Source of the DNA: Clostridia bacterium
GTDB taxonomy: Bacteria; Bacillota; Clostridia; Christensenellales; Borkfalkiaceae
Direction: 5' to 3'
Length of the DNA: 5,320 nucleotides
NCBI GenBank assembly: GCA_017620875.1
Contig: JAGAUH010000114.1
Location: 1 to 5,320, forward strand
Part shown: piece after piece, positions 1 to 5,320 of the stretch
Layout: each line of letters begins with the position of its first letter
How positions within the stretch are numbered: the first letter of the stretch is position 1
Position numbers and translations under genes: made by a program
Notes under the pieces: model-generated
Seen by the model: only the letters and a program-made list of their open reading frames with translations
The model's database searches: none
Told to the model about the DNA's origin: nothing

Positions 1-76
1 AAACTGTGGTGACCAACAAGGTCTACCAAAGTTTAAAATTTTGGCAGTAACAAAGTAGAACGAAGCAAAAAACGCT
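1..76. other. Region downstream of carB with no identified gene
   Basis: No start codon for a co-directional gene follows carB here. Two plus-strand frames are open from the window edge: one ends at TAG 56-58 (…LPKFKILAVTK) and one at TAA 46-48 (…KVYQSLKFWQ). Either could be the last codons of a convergent gene, but fewer than 20 codons are visible and I recognise neither. There are two weak inverted repeats: GGTGACC/GGTCTACC arms at 8-14 and 20-27, with one bulged base, and CCAAA/TTTGG arms at 26-44. Neither is followed by a visible T-run on the minus strand, so I do not call a terminator. Confidence 0.3.
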
Positions 77-3000
77 TTAATGGATTTCTTTGTGTAACTC
101 TTGTATAGACTTAATCTTAGATATGTTACCACTCTTAATCATTTTAATACCTTCTGCGCTGGCTTTTGCACCTGCCATTGTGGTAATGTAGGTTACCTTA
201 GATTTTACTGCGCCTTTACGCAAATAACTATCGTCGCTAGTTGCCTCTTTACCGACAGGGGTATTAACTATAAGTTGAATATCTCCGTTTGTAATATGGT
301 CTAAAATGTTTGGTCTACCTTCGTTTAGTTTATTAACTTTAGTAGCCTCGATACCGGCTTTTGTAATAAGGTCGTAAGTACCGCCCGTTGCCATAATTTT
401 AAAGCCTGCATCTATAAAGCCTTGAGCAACTTCTACCGCGTCTTTTTTGTCCCTATTGTTTACGGAAATTAGCACCGTTCCTTCTAGTGGAAGTTGGCTT
501 TGTCCAGTTGCTTCTTGAGCCTTATAATACGCTTCTCCAAAACTTTGGCTTAAGCCTAAAACTTCTCCGGTACTTCTCATTTCTGGTCCAAGTAGTGGGT
601 CTACTTCTTGGAACATATTAAATGGGAATACCGCTTCTTTAACGCCGTAATATGGTATTTTGCGTTCTTTTAAAGTATCTAGCGGACTAGGACGACCTGT
701 TAATTCTCTAGTAATAATATCGGTTGCAAGTGGTACCATACGGATATCACAAACCTTACTTACTAGCGGAACGGTACGGCTTGCCCTAGGGTTTGCCTCT
801 AGCACGTAAACAACGTCGTTTTCGATAGCGTATTGCATATTCATAAGACCTACAACGTGCATACTTTCTGCTATTTTACGAGTATAAGTTTTTATTTTTT
901 CTAGATTTTCTGGACTAATATTCTTGCTTGGAATTATACAAGCAGAGTCGCCTGAGTGAACGCCTGCAAGTTCGATATGTTCCATAACGGCAGGAACGTA
1001 AGCGTGTGTTCCGTCCGCAATAGCATCGGCTTCGCATTCCATTGCGTTATTTAAAAATCTATCTATTAATATTGGTCTATCTGGGGTTACGCCAACGGCA
1101 GCGTTCATATAGCCAACCATACTTTCGTCGTCGTAAACGACTTCCATACCCCTACCGCCTAAAACGTAACTAGGTCTAACCATAACCGGATATCCTATCT
1201 TTTTAGCAATAGCAAGCGCTTCTTCTACGTTTACCGCCATTCCACTTTCTGGCATAGGGATTTTTAGTTTGTCCATTAAATCTCTAAACAAATCTCTATC
1301 TTCTGCCATATCTATAACGGATGGTGGAGTACCTAAAATTTTAACGCCGTTTTTCTCTAATTCGCCCGATAAGTTAAGTGGGGTTTGTCCACCAAATTGA
1401 GCAATAACGCCAACGGGTTTTTCCTTTTTATAAATACTTAAAACGTCTTCTAATGTAAGTGGTTCAAAGTATAGTTTATCACTAGTGTCGTAGTCGGTAG
1501 AAACGGTTTCTGGGTTACAGTTTACTATAATAGTTTCAAAACCAAGTTTCTTTAACGCTAGCGACGCGTGAACGGAACAATAGTCGAACTCTATACCTTG
1601 TCCAATACGGTTTGGTCCGCCACCTAGTATCATAATTTTTGGCTTTTGGGTGCTAATTGGGTTTTTATCTTCTCCGTTATAGGTAGAATAATAATAAGCA
1701 CTATTTTCCGTACCGCTAACGTGTACTCCTTCCCAATTTTCTTCTATGCCAAGAGCAATTCTTCTTTCCCTAATTAAATCTTCTTTTATATTAAGTAATT
1801 TTGCTAAATATTTATCGGCAAATCCGTTTTTCTTAGCGGAAATTAGCATTTCGTCGCTAGGAAGACTTCCTGCGCATTTTATTAGCGCTTCTTCTTCCTC
1901 GACCAACTCTTTCATTTGTTCGATAAAGTATTCTTTAACTTTTGTTATATCGTAAATTTCTTGTACGGTTGCACCCTTTCTTAAAGCCTCGTACATAATA
2001 AAGTGTCTTTCACTAGAAGGGGTAAGTAGTTTTTGTAATAATTGTTCTTTAGTTAGGCTATTAAAATCTTTTGCAAAACCTAAACCAAATCTACCAATTT
2101 CCAAACTCCTTATAGCCTTTTGGAAAGCCTCTTTATAAGTTTTACCAATACTCATAACTTCGCCAACGGCTCTCATTTGAGTACCAAGTTTATCTTGAAC
2201 GGCTTTAAACTTTTCAAACGCCCAACGAGCAAATTTAACAACTACGAAATCTCCGTCCGGCTCGTATTTATCTAGCGTGCCGTATTTACCGCAAGGAATA
2301 TCTTTTAAGGTTAAGCCCGTTGCTAGTTTTGCAGAAACTAACGCAATTGGGAAACCCGTTGCCTTACTTGCTAACGCAGAAGAACGAGAAGTTCTTGGGT
2401 TAATTTCGATAACGCAAATTCTATCGGTTTTAGGGTCGTGAGCAAATTGTACGTTTGTACCACCTATAACTTGTACGCTTTCTACAATTTTAAAGGCTTG
2501 CTCTTTAAGTCTTTGTTGAGTTTCTTTACTGATAGTTAACATTGGCGCGGTACAGAAAGAATCCCCCGTGTGTACGCCGATAGGATCTACGTTTTCGATA
2601 AAGCAAACGATAATCATATTATTGTCTTTATCTCTAACGACTTCTACTTCTAATTCTTCCCAACCAAGTATAGATTCTTCTACTAAAACTTGACCAACTA
2701 AACTTGCATGAAGTCCCCTATCGCAAACGGTTTTTAGTTCTTCTCTGTTATAAACTAAACCGCCACCTACGCCACCCATGGTGTACGCTGGTCTAAGGAC
2801 TACCGGATAACCAAGTTCGTCGGCAATTTCTAGGGCTTGCTCAACGGAATAAGCAACGTCGCTACGAGCCATTTCGATACCAAGAGCGTTCATAGTTTCT
2901 TTAAAAGCAACTCTGTCTTCTCCCCTTTCGATAGCGTCTACTTGCACGCCGATTACTTGAACGTTATATTTATCTAGCACGCCCGCCTTATATAATTCGG

Positions 3001-3298
3001 AACAAAGGTTAAGTCCCGATTGTCCGCCTAGGTTAGGTAACAACGCGTCAGGTCTTTCTTTTGCGATAATTTGCTCTAACCTATTTACGTTTAGTGGTTC
3101 GATATAAGTAACGTCTGCAGTTTCCGGATCGGTCATGATAGTTGCAGGGTTAGAGTTTACTAAAACTATTTCGTAGCCTAGTTGCTTTAACGCCTTGCAC
3201 GCTTGAGTACCAGAATAGTCGAACTCGCACGCTTGACCTATAATAATAGGTCCGGAGCCAATAATTAAAATCTTGTGTATATCTTCTCTTTTTGCCAT
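77..3298 (-). CDS. carB: Carbamoyl-phosphate synthase, large (ammonia/ATP-using) subunit
   Basis: This cytoplasmic enzyme makes carbamoyl phosphate from bicarbonate, two ATP and ammonia channelled from the glutaminase subunit CarA; the product feeds arginine and pyrimidine synthesis. At 1073 aa it is the usual full length. It shows the duplicated family architecture: a first pre-ATP-grasp/ATP-grasp half (about 1-400, GSGPIIIGQ near 14-22, metal-site Q284, E298 and N300 in the VIEINPR motif), an oligomerisation region (about 401-550), a second synthetase half (about 552-936, GGGPNRIGQG from 559, Q822, E834 and N836 in VLEANPR), and a C-terminal MGS-like allosteric domain from about 940. In that last domain the DKK, ATGGT, VNK and VNT motifs match the residues that bind UMP/IMP in the E. 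coli enzyme, so pyrimidine control is plausible (inference). The ATG at 3296-3298 is supported by a Shine-Dalgarno ten bases upstream; it ends in TAA. carA is not adjacent. No frameshift or missing catalytic motif was seen. Confidence 0.98.
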   Translation of the reverse strand: MAKREDIHKILIIGSGPIIIGQACEFDYSGTQACKALKQLGYEIVLVNSNPATIMTDPETADVTYIEPLNVNRLEQIIAKERPDALLPNLGGQSGLNLCSELYKAGVLDKYNVQVIGVQVDAIERGEDRVAFKETMNALGIEMARSDVAYSVEQALEIADELGYPVVLRPAYTMGGVGGGLVYNREELKTVCDRGLHASLVGQVLVEESILGWEELEVEVVRDKDNNMIIVCFIENVDPIGVHTGDSFCTAPMLTISKETQQRLKEQAFKIVESVQVIGGTNVQFAHDPKTDRICVIEINPRTSRSSALASKATGFPIALVSAKLATGLTLKDIPCGKYGTLDKYEPDGDFVVVKFARWAFEKFKAVQDKLGTQMRAVGEVMSIGKTYKEAFQKAIRSLEIGRFGLGFAKDFNSLTKEQLLQKLLTPSSERHFIMYEALRKGATVQEIYDITKVKEYFIEQMKELVEEEEALIKCAGSLPSDEMLISAKKNGFADKYLAKLLNIKEDLIRERRIALGIEENWEGVHVSGTENSAYYYSTYNGEDKNPISTQKPKIMILGGGPNRIGQGIEFDYCSVHASLALKKLGFETIIVNCNPETVSTDYDTSDKLYFEPLTLEDVLSIYKKEKPVGVIAQFGGQTPLNLSGELEKNGVKILGTPPSVIDMAEDRDLFRDLMDKLKIPMPESGMAVNVEEALAIAKKIGYPVMVRPSYVLGGRGMEVVYDDESMVGYMNAAVGVTPDRPILIDRFLNNAMECEADAIADGTHAYVPAVMEHIELAGVHSGDSACIIPSKNISPENLEKIKTYTRKIAESMHVVGLMNMQYAIENDVVYVLEANPRASRTVPLVSKVCDIRMVPLATDIITRELTGRPSPLDTLKERKIPYYGVKEAVFPFNMFQEVDPLLGPEMRSTGEVLGLSQSFGEAYYKAQEATGQSQLPLEGTVLISVNNRDKKDAVEVAQGFIDAGFKIMATGGTYDLITKAGIEATKVNKLNEGRPNILDHITNGDIQLIVNTPVGKEATSDDSYLRKGAVKSKVTYITTMAGAKASAEGIKMIKSGNISKIKSIQELHKEIH

Positions 3299-3308
3299 AA
3301 ATATTAAT

Positions 3309-3315
3309 CTCCTTT
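3309..3315 (-). promoter_or_regulatory. Ribosome binding site of carB
   Basis: On the minus strand this reads AAAGGAG, a strong Shine-Dalgarno match, ten bases before the carB ATG. It fixes the carB start and lies inside the 30-base argF-carB gap, which has no room for a separate promoter plus leader, so carB is probably co-transcribed with argF. Confidence 0.85.
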
Positions 3316-3329
3316 ATTTGCAAAAAAAT

Positions 3330-4325
3330 TTAAATTTTCTCTACTAAAGATGCAACCATAACGGCTTTTATGGTATGCATACGGTTTTCTGCCTCGTCAA
3401 ATACGATAGAGTGTTCACTCTCAAACACTTCGTCGGTTACTTCCATACAATCTAAACCGAACTTTTTATAAATTTCTAATCCCGTATCGGTTTTTAAATC
3501 GTGAAAGGCAGGTAAACAATGCATAAACTTGCAATTTTTGTTTGCGTTGTTTATTAGTTCCATAGTAACCCTATAAGGAAGTAAGTCGGTTATTCTTTCT
3601 TTCCAAACTTCTTCCGGCTCGCCCATAGAAACCCAAACGTCGGTATAAATAACGTCGGCGTTTTTAGTTGCAACCATAGGATCGGTTATAAATTCTAAGG
3701 TTGCTCCACTTTCTTTTGCTATTTCCTTGCAAGCGTTAATTAAGTCTTGATTAGGAAAATATTTTTGGTTTGAGCACGCAACGAAGTGCATACCCATTTT
3801 TGCGCAACCTACCATAAGGGAATTGCCCATATTGTACCTTGCATCCCCCATATATACTAGTTTTTTACCTTTAAGTTCGCCTATATGCTCTTTAATGGTT
3901 AAAAAGTCGGCAAGTATTTGCGTTGGATGAAACTCGTTAGTAAGTCCGTTCCAAACGGGTACTTTACTATATTTTGCAAGGTCTTCTACAATTTCTTGTC
4001 CGTAACCCCTATATTCTATTCCGTCAAACATTCTGCCAAGCACCCTTGCGGTGTCTGCAATAGATTCTTTTTTGCCTATTTGACTGCTTTTTGGATCTAA
4101 ATAAACGGGATGCATACCTAAATCTGCGCAAGCCACCTCAAAAGAACATCTTGTTCTCGTACTTGTTTTTTCAAACACTAGCGCTATATTTTTACCTTGA
4201 CATAGCCTATGCGGTATCCCTTGTTTTTTTTGCTCTTTTAGTTTTTTAGCCAAATCTAAATAAAAGTTAATTTCTTCGGCGGAAAAATCTAAAAGTTTTA
4301 AAAAACTTTTGCCGTATAAATTCAT
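3330..4325 (-). CDS. argF: Ornithine carbamoyltransferase
   Basis: This enzyme transfers the carbamoyl group from carbamoyl phosphate to ornithine, giving citrulline in the cytoplasm. From the ATG at 4323-4325 it is 331 aa, normal for the family (E. coli ArgF is about 334 aa). The carbamoyl-phosphate motif STRTR is at residues 55-59 and HPTQ at 133-136. The ornithine-side motifs are DARYNMGNS from 161 and DVWVSMGE at 229-236, and the catalytic HCLP is at 269-272; MEVTDEVFES and ENRMHTIKA complete the C-terminal part. An in-frame TTG seven codons earlier (4341-4343) could lengthen it, but the AAGGAG at 4331-4336 lies between the two and serves the ATG, so I reject the longer form. The start overlaps the argD stop by one base (TAATG), implying translational coupling. 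The sequence resembles the E. coli ArgF / catabolic ArcB branch more than the B. subtilis ArgF type, but argD and carB as neighbours argue for a biosynthetic role. Confidence 0.97.
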   Translation of the reverse strand: MNLYGKSFLKLLDFSAEEINFYLDLAKKLKEQKKQGIPHRLCQGKNIALVFEKTSTRTRCSFEVACADLGMHPVYLDPKSSQIGKKESIADTARVLGRMFDGIEYRGYGQEIVEDLAKYSKVPVWNGLTNEFHPTQILADFLTIKEHIGELKGKKLVYMGDARYNMGNSLMVGCAKMGMHFVACSNQKYFPNQDLINACKEIAKESGATLEFITDPMVATKNADVIYTDVWVSMGEPEEVWKERITDLLPYRVTMELINNANKNCKFMHCLPAFHDLKTDTGLEIYKKFGLDCMEVTDEVFESEHSIVFDEAENRMHTIKAVMVASLVEKI

Positions 4326-4552
4326 TATATCTCCTTGCCACAAGCCTCTATTATGACTTTTATGGCTTTAATTAAGTTTTCTTTTTTAATGTTTAGCGGT
4401 GGTAAAAGCCTTACTTTATCTTTTGCGGTTAGACATAATACACCGTTTTGTATACACTCAAGTAAAATATCTTTTGCAGGTCTCGTGGTTTTTATACCTA
4501 TCATAAGCCCTAACCCAGATATACTTTCTACGCCTTTTGCTCCGCTTAGCAT
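4325..4552 (-). CDS. argD: Acetylornithine aminotransferase, C-terminal part after an in-frame stop
   Basis: This is the downstream part of the interrupted argD, in exactly the same frame as the catalytic part; only TAA and a GTT codon separate them from the ATG at 4550-4552. If translated alone from that ATG it gives 75 aa. It carries the typical C-terminal small domain of class III aminotransferases: GLGLMIGIKT (about residues 13-22), NGVLCLTAKDKVRLLPPLNI (about 36-55), and a final helix. The arginine of VRLLPPL (residue 48) corresponds to the substrate-carboxylate-binding arginine of related enzymes. A fragment this small has no PLP site and cannot be an aminotransferase alone. I see no good Shine-Dalgarno at normal spacing before the ATG, so independent expression would need reinitiation after the upstream stop. 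It ends in TAA, overlapping the argF ATG by one base. It is best read as one broken gene with 4556-5320. Confidence 0.8.
   Translation of the reverse strand: MLSGAKGVESISGLGLMIGIKTTRPAKDILLECIQNGVLCLTAKDKVRLLPPLNIKKENLIKAIKVIIEACGKEI
4331..4336 (-). promoter_or_regulatory. Ribosome binding site of argF, inside the end of argD
   Basis: The minus strand reads AAGGAG five bases before the argF ATG. These six bases are also the Lys and Glu codons near the end of argD (…Cys-Gly-Lys-Glu-Ile-stop), so ribosomes finishing argD arrive at the argF start. The site decides the argF start in favour of the ATG at 4325 over the upstream TTG. Confidence 0.85.
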
Positions 4553-4555
4553 AAC

Positions 4556-4558
4556 TTA
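4556..4558 (-). other. Premature in-frame TAA within argD
   Basis: The minus strand reads GTA TAA GTT ATG here, with coherent ArgD sequence on both sides in one frame (…KEKAQIV, stop, VMLSGAKGVES…). Against the usual family pattern (EKGEYxxxKL…GVxxxxGLGLMIG, from memory) the spacing is exact if the stop takes the place of one residue, so a base substitution rather than an indel is indicated. The position is a variable helix residue often Arg, Lys, Met or Gln; AAA, CAA or GAA would each become TAA by one change. Confidence 0.85.
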
Positions 4559-5320
4559 TACTATTTGAGCCTTTTCTTTTACTTCTTGTAAAAAATCTTT
4601 ATCCATACGCGATATTACGCTAATAGCACCTGCGCAACAAACGGGATTAGCACCAAAAGTAGTTGCGTGATCGCCAAAGCCCAAAGTGTTTTCTACCTTT
4701 TCGCCAACCATAACCGCACCGATAGGTAATCCGTTGCCAAGCCCTTTTGCAGTTGTAACGACGTCTGGCTTTATTCCGTAGTGCATAAACGCATAAAGTT
4801 CGCCCGTTCTACCGTTTCCCGTTTGAACTTCGTCTACGATAAACACGATATCTTTTTTGTTACAATATTCTTGTACCGCTAAAACGAATTGCTTAGATAG
4901 TGCTATAACACCGCCCTCGCCTTGTACGAGTTCTATCATAATTCCGCAAATATCGTCTCTATTATACAAATCGTTTAACGCGTTAAAATCTTCGGCGTCG
5001 ATATGCTCGAAACCTTCTGTTAGCGGATTAAAATTTTTATGAAAAACGTCTTGTCCGGTTGCTTGTAAAGTAGTAAGCGTTCTTCCGTGGAAACTTTTGT
5101 TTAAAGTTATTATGGTATGCCTACCCTTTCCGTATTTATCTTGGCTATATTTTCTTGCGTATTTAATAGCCCCTTCGTTAGACTCTGCTCCAGAGTTTGA
5201 GAAAAATACTTTTTTAAATCCGGTTTTTTGACATAAAAGTTTTGCAAGTTCTCCGCAAGGCGAAGTGTAATAAAGGTTAGAAGTGTGTTGAAGCGTTGCC
5301 AATTGCTTGCTTGTGGCTTC
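4556..5320 (-). CDS. argD: Acetylornithine aminotransferase, catalytic part; 5' end beyond window, ended by a premature stop
   Basis: ArgD is a PLP-dependent class III aminotransferase that makes N-acetylornithine from N-acetylglutamate semialdehyde and glutamate. The frame is open to the right edge, with 254 codons visible; about 60-70 N-terminal codons must lie outside. The TTG at 5300-5302 is an internal Leu codon, not a start, because the homologous sequence (EATSKQLATLQHTSNLYY) continues through it. Numbering from the edge codon, the PLP phosphate motif SGAE is at 43-46, FHGR from 77, VQGEGG near 132-137, DEVQTG from 163 (Asp pairs with the pyridine nitrogen), the Schiff-base Lys at 192 in TAKGLGNG (codon 4745-4747), and HATTFGANP from 218. 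All active-site motifs of the large domain are intact. The reading stops at an in-frame TAA (4556-4558) before the C-terminal domain, which continues at 4552-4325. It may be a nonsense mutation, an assembly error or, less likely, recoding. Related omega-aminotransferases are alternatives, but the context supports ArgD. Confidence 0.9.
   Translation of the reverse strand, partial: EATSKQLATLQHTSNLYYTSPCGELAKLLCQKTGFKKVFFSNSGAESNEGAIKYARKYSQDKYGKGRHTIITLNKSFHGRTLTTLQATGQDVFHKNFNPLTEGFEHIDAEDFNALNDLYNRDDICGIMIELVQGEGGVIALSKQFVLAVQEYCNKKDIVFIVDEVQTGNGRTGELYAFMHYGIKPDVVTTAKGLGNGLPIGAVMVGEKVENTLGFGDHATTFGANPVCCAGAISVISRMDKDFLQEVKEKAQIV

Noticed and set aside
1..76. A convergent plus-strand gene ending at 48 or 58.
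   Set aside because: Fewer than 20 codons are visible in each of two competing frames and neither is recognisable, so no CDS is called.
61..80. Short inverted repeat AAGC/GCTT around the carB stop as a terminator.
   Set aside because: The stem is only four pairs with a seven-base loop and no T-run follows it on the minus strand.
1746..1955. Plus-strand open frame of 69 codons, with similar ones at 101-304, 3918-4100, 4335-4568 and 4857-5042.
   Set aside because: They are antisense to strongly conserved coding sequence, resemble no known protein and have no convincing ribosome binding site; they are shadows of the minus-strand genes.
4323..4343. Longer argF starting at TTG 4341-4343 (six extra residues).
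   Set aside because: The AAGGAG lies downstream of this TTG and five bases before the ATG at 4325, and the length and N-terminus from the ATG fit the family.
4547..4561. Near-palindrome around ATAAGTTAT at the argD stop, as a possible recoding element or insertion scar.
   Set aside because: It is only about nine bases and AT-rich, expected by chance; there is no target duplication or length change in the protein.
5300..5302. TTG as an argD start giving a 248-aa protein.
   Set aside because: ArgD-like sequence continues through it to the window edge, and a start here would remove the N-terminal region of the enzyme; it is an internal Leu codon.

Overview
This window is a stretch of an arginine / carbamoyl-phosphate biosynthesis operon from a low-GC bacterium, and every recognisable gene lies on the minus strand. 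The proteins, the AT-rich codon use, the purine-rich Shine-Dalgarno sequences (AAGGAG type) and the tight gene packing point to a Bacillota relative, most likely an uncultured clostridial lineage; that assignment is inference. All three genes end in TAA and the Trp codons I spot-checked are TGG, so nothing suggests a variant genetic code.

Layout in transcription order (right to left). The window opens inside argD (acetylornithine aminotransferase), whose first 60-odd codons lie beyond the right edge. argD is interrupted by an in-frame TAA at 4556-4558: the PLP-binding large domain is complete before it, and the C-terminal domain continues in the same frame after it down to 4325. argF (ornithine carbamoyltransferase, 331 aa) begins on the last base of the argD stop codon (TAATG overlap), and its ribosome binding site is made by argD's last codons. 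After a 30-base gap holding a clear ribosome binding site comes carB (carbamoyl-phosphate synthase large subunit, 1073 aa), full length with all four domains. Bases 1-76 after carB hold no identifiable gene, only short open ends and weak inverted repeats.

The genes act together. ArgD makes N-acetylornithine, the precursor of ornithine. CarB, with its glutaminase partner CarA (not in this window), makes carbamoyl phosphate. ArgF joins ornithine and carbamoyl phosphate into citrulline, the step before argininosuccinate. No promoter or ArgR-type operator is visible, as expected for the interior or distal part of an operon.

I see no previously undescribed system here. The points that deserve a second look are the in-frame stop in argD, the absence of carA next to carB, and the coupling of argF translation to argD.
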